DNA of 64,000 bases from Luteipulveratus halotolerans. GTDB taxonomy: Bacteria; Actinomycetota; Actinomycetes; Actinomycetales; Dermatophilaceae. This document shows positions 7,905 through 15,223 of the stretch, piece by piece. Both the position numbers and the translations under genes were made by a program. Numbering within the stretch: the first letter of the stretch is position 1; every line of letters begins with the position of its first letter. Location: the NCBI RefSeq assembly GCF_001247745.1, contig NZ_LAIR01000002.1, positions 3,100,001-3,164,000 on the forward strand. The letters are read 5' to 3'. The notes under the pieces were generated by a model. That model worked only from the letters and a program-made list of their open reading frames with translations, did no database searches and was not told where the DNA came from.

Positions 7905-8178
7905 TCTCAGCGCGTGCCCGCCACACCGGTGAGGGCTCCGCGCGGGCATGGACACTGGCGGCTGCCTGTTGCGGCAACGCCGCCCGCCTCAGTGTGGAAC
8001 TGGCTAACGTCGGTGCATGATGCCCGGCTCTCCTGGGCGTCCAGGCGGGACCGGCATGATCCTCCCCCCCCCCAGCGGTCCTGCCCCGGCCTGCGTCGCT
8101 CGACCGGCGCAGGCCGGTGCCGCGTCTGGGTCTTGCAGGCCCGCACCGCAGCGAGCTGTCACTCAGCTCGTCGCCGCC
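7905..8178. other. Convergent intergenic region with a C10 tract
   Basis: No supported gene. The stretch contains an uninterrupted run of ten C at 8064-8073. It lies between the stops of the globin gene and the deacetylase gene. Confidence 0.4.
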
Positions 8179-8217
8179 TGCCGTGGTACCGCGCCGGCGT
8201 GGCGCGGTACCACGGCA
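8179..8217 (-). terminator. 17-bp perfect hairpin between convergent genes
   Basis: Arms 8179-8195 and 8201-8217 are perfect complements (TGCCGTGGTACCGCGCC on the left) with a 5-nt loop, 8 bases beyond the deacetylase stop. It is probably a bidirectional terminator. Confidence 0.75.
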
Positions 8218-8224
8218 ATCCGGC

Positions 8225-8995
8225 TCACGGCCGGACGACCTGGACCCAGGACTGCTGGTTGACCGGGCTCGGCGCGAATGCGATGTCGACAACCCCGAAG
8301 GAGAAGCCGTCGTGCTTCAGCTGCGGGATCACGATGTCCAGGTAGCGCAGCTGCCCGAGCCCACAGTCTGTGACGTCGTTGCCGTCATGCAGCAGGATCA
8401 GGCCTTGATCGACCGCGTTGGACCGGACGTACCTGGCCACCGCGGTTGCCCCGGGGCACTCGAAGTCGCCCGGCAGTGAGTTGGTCCAGTGCCACAGCAC
8501 CCCGCCCCACATCCCCTCGCGCCGGATGACCTCGTTGCCGCCGGCGCTCTCGTTGCCGTACGGGTACCGGAACAGCACTGGCGTCGACCCGGTCACCGCG
8601 GCGATGGCCGTGTTCGTGCTGGTGATCTCACGGTCGGCCTCCTCGTCCGACAGTGTCGTGAAGTCGGGATGGGTGTAGCCGTGGTTGCCAATGGTGTGGC
8701 CCTCGGCCTTGATCCGCCGCACCAGGTCCGGGTAGGCCGCCACGTGCGAGCCTTGCAAGAAGAAGGTCGCCTTGACGCCGTGCTTGTGTAGCAGGTCCAG
8801 CACACGCGCGGTGTACGCCGGTGTGGGGCCGTCGTCGAACGTCAGCGCGACTAAGCCGCGCGACCCGGGCTCTGTCCGGGTCTGGGACGCCGCCGCAGCA
8901 GGCTGATGCGGCGGTGACGACGTGCTGGCCGCAGCCGAGGTGGAGACCGCCAGCGCGATCAGCAGACCGGCCGCCAGCGGCCCACCACGGCGCAC
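8225..8995 (-). CDS. Secreted polysaccharide deacetylase (NodB domain)
   Basis: 256 aa from GTG 8995, which overlaps the stop of the small upstream gene by one base. An N-terminal signal peptide (residues 1-25, Ala-rich with a SAAAS cleavage region) is followed by a NodB fold: TFDDGPT (catalytic Asp and metal-binding Asp), GNHGYTHPDF (metal-binding HxxxH), FRYPYGNES and a final LLHDG. All motifs needed for metal-dependent N-deacetylation of a GlcNAc polymer or peptidoglycan are present. It is in an operon with a family-2 glycosyltransferase, as in PgaB/PgaC-type exopolysaccharide systems, suggesting synthesis and partial deacetylation of a surface polysaccharide. Confidence 0.88.
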   Translation of the reverse strand: MRRGGPLAAGLLIALAVSTSAAASTSSPPHQPAAAASQTRTEPGSRGLVALTFDDGPTPAYTARVLDLLHKHGVKATFFLQGSHVAAYPDLVRRIKAEGHTIGNHGYTHPDFTTLSDEEADREITSTNTAIAAVTGSTPVLFRYPYGNESAGGNEVIRREGMWGGVLWHWTNSLPGDFECPGATAVARYVRSNAVDQGLILLHDGNDVTDCGLGQLRYLDIVIPQLKHDGFSFGVVDIAFAPSPVNQQSWVQVVRP

Positions 8996-9171
8996 TACCG
9001 GGTCGCCTTGCGCGTGCCCCGGCGCACCAACCGGATGGTCACAAGGCCGGTGAACAGCAACGTGGCCCCTAACAGCACGTCGTGCAGGACACTGACCCCT
9101 GCACCGATGCCTGTAAGGCCTCCGACCATCCCCGCCTGCACCAGCGGACCCGAGCCGTTGTTGTATTGCAT
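8995..9171 (-). CDS. 58-aa membrane protein in the exopolysaccharide operon
   Basis: Starts at ATG 9171 with a strong AGAGGAGAG ribosome site and sits 23 bp after the glycosyltransferase stop. The stop overlaps the GTG of the deacetylase gene. After a polar start (MQYNNGSGP) it has a Gly-rich hydrophobic stretch and one clear membrane helix (VLLGATLLFTGLVTIRLV) ending in a basic tail, so the C-terminus is likely cytoplasmic. I know no named family. Position and coupling suggest a small subunit of the synthase, comparable in role but not sequence to PgaD (inference). Confidence 0.7.
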   Translation of the reverse strand: MQYNNGSGPLVQAGMVGGLTGIGAGVSVLHDVLLGATLLFTGLVTIRLVRRGTRKATR

Positions 9172-9194
9172 GATAAACTCTCCTCTTTCATGAC

Positions 9195-10307
9195 CTACCA
9201 GGACTGCTGCGCGGCGCGCAGACTCTTGATGACGCAGACCGCGGTGCAGACCTCGAGGAACATCCCGTAGGCGTCCTCGATCAGCATCACGGCGGCGAGC
9301 AGAACGTCGCGCAGTGTGCGCTGCGGGACCCTCCACATGGACGTCACGCGGTCGATCCACATGATTGCCAACGGAATACAGCCGATCAGGGAGATGCTGA
9401 ACCCGAGGGCCAGGACGATCAGCGCAACCAGGTACAGCAGCCAGACGATCCGCAGCAGCATGCCGACGCCGAACATCCAGTACGCGGCGATGTCGCGTCG
9501 GGTGGCCGGCGTCCAGCCCCGCTTGCGGCACTCGTCGATACCGCCGCGGCCCCAGCGCAGCCGCTGGTTCCACAGTTCGCGGAACGTCGCGGGTGTGTCG
9601 GTGCGCACCTGCGCCCCGTCCGCGGCGCGCACCTTGTAGCCGAGCGTCTTCAGGTCGAGGGTCAGCCCGTAATCCTCGATGAGGCTCGAGTTGTCCCAGG
9701 GCACAGGCCGTTTCGTCATCTCCACCGCTCGCAGCAAAGCCTGGCCGCGGTACATCGACGCCGCACCGGAGGAGACCTGCACAGTCCAGCCGCGCAGCTC
9801 GCGGTTGTCGTCGTAGCGGGCGTACTCCAGGCGCTGCAGCCGCCACACCAGACCCGAGGAGTCCTTGGCCGCATACCGCGCGCAGACCGCGCCCAGCGAA
9901 CGCCCACCCAGGATCGCGGCCAGCATCTGCTCGACCGTGTCGGACTGCAGAGTCGTGTCCGCGTCCATCGTCAGCACGAACTCTGCGTCGCGCCCGTACC
10001 GCTGCCAGGCCTGGTTCATCGCCCCCGACTTGCGGAAGGTGTTGTCCACCGTCTCCATGACGGTCACCGGGTAGCGCCGGGCGATCGCCACGGTGTCGTC
10101 GGTGCAGTTGTCGCCCACGACGACCACCCGCGTCGGCGGCACGCTCTGGTTGAGCAGCGAGCGGATCGTCTCGCCGATCTGCTCGGCCTCGTTGTGTGCG
10201 GGCACGATCGCCACGATCGTCGGGGCCCACCCGGTGAGCACGGGCAGCTGCTCGACCGCACGGGCACGCCCGCGCTCGCCGACGGCATCGTTAGATGCCC
10301 CAGACAT
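9195..10307 (-). CDS. Processive family-2 glycosyltransferase
   Basis: 370 aa from ATG 10307, with AGGGGA upstream. The GT-A fold shows IVPAHNEAEQIGETI at residue 33, DNCTDDT, the metal-binding TMDADTTL (DxD), the acceptor-side SLIEDYGL and NQRLRWGRGG, equal to the QxxRW motif of processive synthases such as NodC, PgaC and hyaluronan synthase. At least three membrane helices follow in the C-terminal 120 residues. Compared with PgaC, an N-terminal membrane segment is missing. It is the first gene of a three-gene minus-strand operon ending in a deacetylase, so the product is probably a beta-linked amino-sugar polymer. The 221-bp gap upstream (10308-10528) holds only its leader. Confidence 0.85.
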   Translation of the reverse strand: MSGASNDAVGERGRARAVEQLPVLTGWAPTIVAIVPAHNEAEQIGETIRSLLNQSVPPTRVVVVGDNCTDDTVAIARRYPVTVMETVDNTFRKSGAMNQAWQRYGRDAEFVLTMDADTTLQSDTVEQMLAAILGGRSLGAVCARYAAKDSSGLVWRLQRLEYARYDDNRELRGWTVQVSSGAASMYRGQALLRAVEMTKRPVPWDNSSLIEDYGLTLDLKTLGYKVRAADGAQVRTDTPATFRELWNQRLRWGRGGIDECRKRGWTPATRRDIAAYWMFGVGMLLRIVWLLYLVALIVLALGFSISLIGCIPLAIMWIDRVTSMWRVPQRTLRDVLLAAVMLIEDAYGMFLEVCTAVCVIKSLRAAQQSW

Positions 10308-10528
10308 TGGAGTTCCCCTGTGTGCGGGCTCGCGACCAGCGAGCTGCCAGCGGCTGCTGACCCCGCCTCAAAGCATCCGTTGCGATGGGATGGCGAGTCG
10401 GTCAGTGCCGCGATGTGATTCCCCCGAACCACTGGCGATGCTAAGACGCGTCGAAAGAGTCGCGCAAGTCCGTCCCGTCCGAGGTGATCCACCTCACCGG
10501 CCTAGCCCCCGGCGACCAGGCCGGAGCC

Positions 10529-11248
10529 TCAGCGCTCGGCCGGTCCGGGCTGGTCGAAGCCCATTCCGTAGGTCACCGCAGCCAGGAACTCGCTGAAGTG
10601 CAGCTCGGGGTCGACGATGAGGTCGGTGCGTCGCGACTCAATGCTGAGGTGGCCCACCAGGGCTGCCCACGCGCCCATGGCGACCTGTATAACGACCGGG
10701 TCGAAGTGCTGTGATGTCCGGTCGGTCCACGGCGGCTGGTCCTGACGCACCGAGGTTCCTTCCGTCGGCCGCGTGAGCTGGCCCGCGTGCACGGCATCGG
10801 CGATGAGCTGCGCGACCACCGCTCCGGCCCGCCCGCGCTGCTCGTAGACCTCGGGCGACCATGGCTCGTCCCCGCTACCCGGCGCGTTGTACAGCAGTCC
10901 GAACTCGTCCGGGAACGCCAGTGCCCACCGCCTGAAGGCGGTCGCCACGGCATGCCAGCACGTCAGCGGATCGCTCGACCCAGCAGCGTCCCTGCCAGCG
11001 ATGATCGCGTCGATCAGGCGCTTGTAGGCATCGACACGCAGGTCGTTCAGTAGGGCGGCGCGGTCAGCGTAGAAGCGGTAGAGGCTCGAGGGTGGAATGC
11101 CGACATTTCGCGCGATGGCGCGCATCCCGACCCCGGCCGGCCCAGAGGTGCGCAGCTGGTGCCGGCCAGCGCGCTTGATCGCGGCACGAGTGGACGCCCG
11201 GTCGCCCCGGGTGCGGTCACCGCGTTCACCAGTCCCCGCGTCGGGCAC
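10529..11248 (-). CDS. TetR-family regulator, WHG-type C-terminal domain (copy 2)
   Basis: 239 aa from GTG 11248; the in-frame ATG at 11356 would start inside the promoter region. The helix-turn-helix GVGMRAIARNVGIPPSSLYRF is almost the same as in the copy at 143-868, and the C-terminal domain has DEFGLLYNAPGSG. It is divergent from the ATP-grasp gene at 11661, and the gap carries a control region related to that of copy 1. Differences in the palindromes of the two control regions suggest the two regulators have diverged in specificity. It also lies upstream, on the same strand, of the polysaccharide operon. Confidence 0.85.
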   Translation of the reverse strand: MPDAGTGERGDRTRGDRASTRAAIKRAGRHQLRTSGPAGVGMRAIARNVGIPPSSLYRFYADRAALLNDLRVDAYKRLIDAIIAGRDAAGSSDPLTCWHAVATAFRRWALAFPDEFGLLYNAPGSGDEPWSPEVYEQRGRAGAVVAQLIADAVHAGQLTRPTEGTSVRQDQPPWTDRTSQHFDPVVIQVAMGAWAALVGHLSIESRRTDLIVDPELHFSEFLAAVTYGMGFDQPGPAER

Positions 11249-11339
11249 TGTCAGATCCTTCCGCCGCTCGCACGGATCAACTCGCCCGCGCGCTAGCACA
11301 CCTGAGCCCTCGCCGATCCGGGTCGCTCGAAAAATGAGA

Positions 11340-11380
11340 CAACTTGTTGCTCCCACCCGGCGTGCGTACAGTGTTCGCGC
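11340..11380 (+). promoter_or_regulatory. Candidate promoter of the ATP-grasp gene
   Basis: TTGTTG (11344-11349) and TACAGT (11367-11372) are 17 bp apart, a good sigma-70 spacing. The -35 lies within a palindrome CAACTTGTTG (11340-11349), so a bound repressor would block it. The -10 and following bases (GCGTACAGTGTTCGCGC) are repeated at 995-1011. Transcription would start near 11379, leaving a leader of about 280 nt. Confidence 0.55.
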
Positions 11381-11493
11381 CTGGGTGTTGTGGGCAGGCC
11401 CCGAGGAACCCTGCGGGCGTTGCTCGAGTTACCAGCCTACCCAATGACCCGGAGCTGTGCGCATTGGGCGAGGGGCCAATGCGTTTGTCATCC

Positions 11494-11544
11494 CCGCCCC
11501 CATTCATGGGCACTGCGGATCTACGACGTCATGTACGACGTCGT
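11494..11544 (+). promoter_or_regulatory. Conserved block and palindrome, second copy
   Basis: Bases 11494-11519 match 1121-1146 at 23 of 26 positions and lie the same distance (about 125-130 bp) after the shared TACAGTG element. Directly after is the inverted repeat ACGACGTC-ATGTAC-GACGTCGT (11523-11544). It probably acts as an operator or RNA structure in the leader of the ATP-grasp gene. No other feature is seen in 11249-11660. Confidence 0.45.
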
Positions 11545-11660
11545 CCGTTCGTGATGGGTGGGATCGTCTAATGCAAGTCCGGCTGTCGTTCATCGCTGCC
11601 TTCGCAGCGATGAAGCCGTTCGCGTCCTCTGTCCAGCGACCAGCTAGGGGGGCCTGTTAG

Positions 11661-12539
11661 ATGCGCGCGCTGGTCACCGGCGCGCTGAGCCCGAGCGGGC
11701 GTTCAGTTGTCGCCCAGCTGCTCGAACGCGGCATCGCTGTCGTCGCAGTTGACTCCTCCCCCGCCACCGCTGACATGCCGCTGCCTGTACACGTTCTCCC
11801 GCTGCCGATCACTCCTGAGCGGGTAACCGCGCTGCGTCAGCTCGCCCGCCGCGAGAAGGTCGACCTGATCATCCCGACCCTGGGTGAAGAGCTGCCCGGC
11901 CTTGCCGCAGCACGGTCCGCGTTCGGGTCAGCGATCGAGGTCGTGGTGGCTGGCCCGGGACCGGTTTCGATCGCGCACGACAAACTCTTCGCCGCGTGGC
12001 AGTTGCGCGCCCGGGGCGTGCCCACCCCGCCGTTCGGCGCGATCGGCGACTTCGCTTCCGCCGAGGCAGCATTTGCCGCCCTCGGCGGCCCACTGATCGT
12101 CAAGCCGCGCGAGAGGCGTGCGAACCAGGCCACGCCGCGCCTTTACCACCGCCCAGCCGACGTCGACTGGGACGGTCTGAGCGGGGACCATTTCGTCCAG
12201 AGATTCATCCCCGGCACGGAGTACTCACTGGTCACCTACCGGCCATCCCCGGGCCAGAGCGTTGACCGGCTCGTCGTCGTCCTCGAACGGACCGCACTGG
12301 GAGACGACGCCAGCCAGCTGCGGCGGCTCGGCGACAGCGAAGCCCCCGACGTGTCCCGCGTGGCCCTGGCTGCTGTACGCGCGGTTGGGCTAGTGGGGCC
12401 AGTCCACGTACTCGTGCGGCGGGACCCTGACGGGAACCCGCAGGTGCTGGACATCGACGCGCGGTTCGGCACTGCCAGCGCGGACGTCCCCGAGCTCCTG
12501 ACCCGGGTGCTGCTGAGCGCGAATCACCGTTCCGGCTGA
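11661..12539 (+). CDS. ATP-grasp family ligase-like protein
   Basis: 292 aa from ATG 11661, with a G-rich AGGGGGG site upstream. The N-terminal 90 residues form a Rossmann-like pre-ATP-grasp domain (LVTGALSPSGRSVVAQLLERG, DLIIPTLGEELPGL). Then come SIAHDKLFAAWQLRARGVPTP, the conserved ATP-grasp entry segment, GGPLIVKPRERR (ATP-binding Lys), QRFIPGTEYSL and the metal site QVLDIDARFGT. This arrangement matches CarB/PylC-type carboxylate-amine ligases. The protein is shorter than most of these and the final Glu-x-Asn pair reads DIDAR, so activity is uncertain. It stands alone under a TetR-associated control region; the substrate is unknown. Confidence 0.75.
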   Translation: MRALVTGALSPSGRSVVAQLLERGIAVVAVDSSPATADMPLPVHVLPLPITPERVTALRQLARREKVDLIIPTLGEELPGLAAARSAFGSAIEVVVAGPGPVSIAHDKLFAAWQLRARGVPTPPFGAIGDFASAEAAFAALGGPLIVKPRERRANQATPRLYHRPADVDWDGLSGDHFVQRFIPGTEYSLVTYRPSPGQSVDRLVVVLERTALGDDASQLRRLGDSEAPDVSRVALAAVRAVGLVGPVHVLVRRDPDGNPQVLDIDARFGTASADVPELLTRVLLSANHRSG

Positions 12540-12569
12540 CCCGGACTACCCGTCATGATGGGCATGCCA

Positions 12570-12595
12570 CCACCCCCGGTGACTATCGGGGGTGG
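12570..12595 (+). terminator. Terminator hairpin after the ATP-grasp gene
   Basis: CCACCCCCG and CGGGGGTGG pair over 9 bp around an 8-nt loop, 31 bases after the stop codon. Confidence 0.7.
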
Positions 12596-12754
12596 GTGCG
12601 GCAGGCCAGCACTCAGCCAGCAGAGAGCTCAGTGGCCTCATGGGCCATGGCCGTGGGCTTTGCCTACCCTACGTCCCAAGCGGGGGGGACTGCTGCACGA
12701 ACAGGTGACATCTGATCTGGCTTGCCCGTGAGGGTGGCCTGGAAGGATGTTGCT

Positions 12755-13063
12755 GTGCCCAAGCCCTACCCCCGAGAGTTTCGTGATGATGTCGTGCGCG
12801 TCGCCCGAGGTCGTGAGCCGGGTGTGACGCTGGAGCAGGTCGCCAAGGACTTCGGTGTCCACCCGATGACGTTGAACAAGTGGTTGCGCCAGGCCGCGAT
12901 CGATGATGGCGACAAGCCGGGCACGACCACGGCTGAGTCTGCTGACCTGCGGGAGGCCAACCGGCGGATACGGCTGCTGGAGCAGGAGAACGAGGTGCTG
13001 CGCCGGGCGGCGGCTTACCTGTCTCAGGCGCATCTGCCGGGAAAAGGCTCTACCCGCTCGTGA
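12755..13063 (+). CDS. IS3-family transposase OrfA
   Basis: About 102 aa from GTG 12755, preceded by GGAAGG; an upstream TTG at 12722 is in frame. It is the DNA-binding subunit: the helix-turn-helix VTLEQVAKDFGVHPMTLNKWL is followed by a leucine-zipper helix (RRIRLLEQENEVLRRAAAYL) typical of IS3 OrfA. Near the end, GGA AAA GGC offers an A_AAA_G slippery site (13042-13046) for the -1 frameshift that makes the OrfAB transposase in this family. Confidence 0.9.
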   Translation: MPKPYPREFRDDVVRVARGREPGVTLEQVAKDFGVHPMTLNKWLRQAAIDDGDKPGTTTAESADLREANRRIRLLEQENEVLRRAAAYLSQAHLPGKGSTRS

Positions 13064-13959
13064 GTGAGCTGGCCGCTGACGGGATTCCCGTGACGGTCAC
13101 GTGCCGGGTCCTGAAGCTCCACCGTCAGAAGTATTACGCCTGGCTGGCCAGTCCGGTCACCGGTCGTGAGCTGCAGGCGGCCTACCGGGCCAACGCGTTG
13201 TTCGATGCCCACCGTGATGATCCGGAGTTCGGGTACCGGTACTTGCTTGTGGAGGCCGCCGGCGCGGGTGAGGTGATGACGCCGCGCACGGCGTGGCGGA
13301 TCTGTTCGGCGAACGCGTGGTGGTCGGTCTTCGGCAAGAAGCGCGGCAGCCACGGCAAGAAGCCCGGGCCACCGGTGCACGATGACCTGCTCGCTGGTCA
13401 GGACGAGCACGGTGTGATCCGGCACTCCTTCACCGCCGCCGCGCCGAACCAGGTGTGGCTGACCGACATCACCGAGCACCGCACTGGTGAGGGGAAGCTG
13501 TACCTGTGCGCGATCAAGGACGCCTGCTCCGGGCGGATCGTGGGCTACTCCATCAGCGACCGGATGAAGTCCACCCTCGCGGTCGCAGCCCTGGACTCGG
13601 CCGTCGCGCGGCGACGCGCGCAGGGGCAGGACGTCACCGGGTGCATCGTGCACTCCGACCGCGGCAGCCAGTTCCGCTCACGCAAGTTCGTGCACGCCTT
13701 GAACCAGCACGCGCTGACCGGGTCGATGGGCCGGGTCGGCGCTGCCGGTGACAACGCCGCGATGGAGTCCTTCTTCGCGCTGCTGCAGAAGAACGTCCTG
13801 GACCGCCGCACCTGGGACACCCGCGAAGACCTGCGGATCGCGATCATCACCTGGACCGAACGCACCTACCACCGACGTCGACGCCAAGACCGCCTCGGCC
13901 AGTTGACCCCCATCGAGTACGAGACCATCATGACCACGCCAGCCGATCAGGCGGCATGA
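13060..13959 (+). CDS. IS3-family transposase OrfB (DDE integrase core)
   Basis: 299 aa. Its own GTG at 13060 overlaps the OrfA stop, but in IS3 elements the active protein is the OrfAB frameshift product. An HTH_21-like region (about 40-90) precedes the rve core with the catalytic triad visible: Asp in VWLTDITEH, Asp in IVHSDRGSQF and Glu in NAAMESFFALLQ. The C-terminal RRRRQDRLGQLTPIEYE motif is standard for the family. The reading frame is intact, so the element could still be active. Confidence 0.92.
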   Translation: MSELAADGIPVTVTCRVLKLHRQKYYAWLASPVTGRELQAAYRANALFDAHRDDPEFGYRYLLVEAAGAGEVMTPRTAWRICSANAWWSVFGKKRGSHGKKPGPPVHDDLLAGQDEHGVIRHSFTAAAPNQVWLTDITEHRTGEGKLYLCAIKDACSGRIVGYSISDRMKSTLAVAALDSAVARRRAQGQDVTGCIVHSDRGSQFRSRKFVHALNQHALTGSMGRVGAAGDNAAMESFFALLQKNVLDRRTWDTREDLRIAIITWTERTYHRRRRQDRLGQLTPIEYETIMTTPADQAA

Positions 13960-13992
13960 CTACCAACTGTCACCTGTTCGTGCAGCAGTCCC

Positions 13993-14328
13993 TACGGCAC
14001 GTCAAGGTGGCTGGCTGACTACCACCGCCGCAACTCGGTCGAGTCGGGCAACGCCATGCTGAAATCCCACAACGGCGGCCTCACCCGCGGCAGCATCCAA
14101 GTCTTCGGAACTCTGAAGGTAGGCCTCTGGGTGGCATTCGCGCTCGGTGCTGTCAACATCAGACTGATCGCGAGCCGGTACCAGGTCGAGCCAGGCAATG
14201 CGCTGCCGGACTCCCCGATTAAGCCAGCACCGCCGACGAAGAATACGGCGCCCGCATGGCACCAGATGATCGGTCGCCGAAGACCTCCGAAACGGCGACA
14301 GACCGGACCAGTGAAACGACCCCAATAG
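13993..14328 (+). pseudogene. 3' remnant of a transposase-like gene
   Basis: The reading frame is open from the very edge of the IS right end and starts YGTSRWLADYHRRNSVESGN, then continues through MLKSH..RGSIQVFGTLKVGLWVAFALGAVNIRL. This resembles the C-terminal end of DDE transposases of large actinobacterial elements, which have W.a.y.RRN.vE..N..lK and a VfG..k...a.A....YNi pattern. The 5' part is missing: the IS replaced it and the left flank does not continue the frame. It ends at the stop codon at 14326-14328. The identification is from pattern recall. Confidence 0.45.
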
Positions 14329-14459
14329 GCCATACCGACCGTCGGCGATGGCCCCTGCCTCCGCACGCCCAGGTTAGGAGCCAACCGCCCGCTGAGCTGC
14401 CGGAGTCGCGCCACGCGCCGCCCAGAACGCCCTCACCAGGCCTTCTGAACCTCCAACCA

Positions 14460-14503
14460 GAGCCGTAAACGGCTCGCCACACCTGCTGCACGGCGTTGTG
14501 GCG
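14460..14503. repeat. Pair of adjacent inverted repeats near tRNA-Lys
   Basis: GAGCCGT-AA-ACGGCTC (14460-14475) is followed at once by CGCCACA (14475-14481) and TGTGGCG (14497-14503). Lying between a transposase remnant and the 3' end of tRNA-Lys, they may be a terminator or recombination-related sites. No gene is supported in 14329-14544. Confidence 0.35.
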
Positions 14504-14547
14504 AGTTTCGTCAACGTGATGAGCACCTTTTCGTACATCACCCGTGG

Positions 14548-14620
14548 TGGGCCCCGTGGGGCTCGAACCCACAACCTACGGATTAAAAGTCCGCAGCTCT
14601 GCCAATTGAGCTAGAGGCCC
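14548..14620 (-). tRNA. tRNA-Lys (anticodon UUU)
   Basis: On the minus strand the acceptor stem GGGCCTC pairs with GGGGCCC (one wobble). The D-loop AGCTCAATTGGCAGAGC, the anticodon loop CTTTTAA and the T-loop GGTTCGAGCCC are all canonical. The discriminator is A and CCA is encoded (14545-14547). The 3' end faces the accessory region to the left, the usual orientation for an integration site. Confidence 0.97.
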
Positions 14621-14701
14621 TGGCGCTCGAGGCTGGCCGAGCGCGCCAAGCAAGGGTAGCCGCGAGCGGAACCGGTCGACGTACCTGGGCGTTGGCTGAC
14701 C

Positions 14702-15163
14702 ATGAGCCAGACGCTGACCTGTCCCAAGTGCCAGAGCGAGATGCGGTCGTACGAGCGCAACCGCGTCCTCGTCGATCAGTGCACCGGCTGCGGTGGCATC
14801 TTCCTCGACAAGGGCGAGCTCGAAGCCCTGTCCGCCGCCGAGAACGCCTGGCACCAGCAGGCGCAGCCCGAGCCGCAGCAGGCTCCGGACGTCGCGCACC
14901 AGCAGCAGGCATCTCAGCCGCAGGCGCCGCCTGCTCCTCCTCAGTACGCCGCACCGCCCCAGCAGCCGTACGCCCAGCCGCAGCAGCCGTACACCCCGAC
15001 GCCCCAGCCCGGCTACGCCCAGCCCTATCCCTCCGGTCAGCGCTACGCGAACTCCAAGCAGCGCTACGCGCAGGGCTACCCCGGCGGCCAGCGTTATGCC
15101 AGCTCCAAGCAGCGCTACGGCCAGCACAAGCGCAAGTCGTTCCTGGACGACCTGTTCGGCTGA
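14702..15163 (+). CDS. TFIIB-type zinc-ribbon protein with Gln/Pro/Tyr-rich tail
   Basis: 153 aa. Residues 6-45 form a zinc ribbon with CPKC and CTGC pairs and the following GGIFLDKGELE, the standard end of zf-TFIIB domains in bacterial proteins. The tail is a low-complexity stretch of Gln, Pro, Tyr and Ala with two near-repeats of QRYA.SKQRY, ending in the conserved-looking basic/acidic KRKSFLDDLFG. Proteins of this layout are common in bacteria and have no proven function; nucleic-acid or protein binding is the usual guess. It stands alone between tRNA-Lys and a convergent transporter gene. Confidence 0.8.
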   Translation: MSQTLTCPKCQSEMRSYERNRVLVDQCTGCGGIFLDKGELEALSAAENAWHQQAQPEPQQAPDVAHQQQASQPQAPPAPPQYAAPPQQPYAQPQQPYTPTPQPGYAQPYPSGQRYANSKQRYAQGYPGGQRYASSKQRYGQHKRKSFLDDLFG

Positions 15164-15223
15164 GACCCAGGGCGGAGGCCCGGTCCCACGCAACGGGACT
15201 GGGCGAGGCGGCCGCGAGCGCCG

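Larger units (their letters stand above)
12686..13992 (+). mobile_element. Complete IS3-family insertion sequence, 1,307 bp
   Basis: Bounded by 25-bp perfect terminal inverted repeats at 12686-12710 and 13968-13992 (outer end GGGACTGCTGCACGAACAGG). It carries overlapping orfA and orfB of the IS3 type. Flanking bases (GGGG on the left, TACG on the right) show no target duplication, so one flank may have been rearranged after insertion. The right flank is the interior of a transposase-like remnant. Confidence 0.9.

Noticed and set aside
8064..8073. C10 tract as a phase-variation switch
   Set aside because: No supported coding frame or promoter crosses it; it lies between convergent genes.
12682..13996. 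Target-site duplication of the IS element
   Set aside because: The bases outside the two inverted repeats (GGGG and TACG) do not match.
14374..14574. Minus-strand frame with a CSRCGEPF zinc-knuckle-like stretch
   Set aside because: It reads into the tRNA-Lys gene and has no plausible ribosome site; only a single CxxC.
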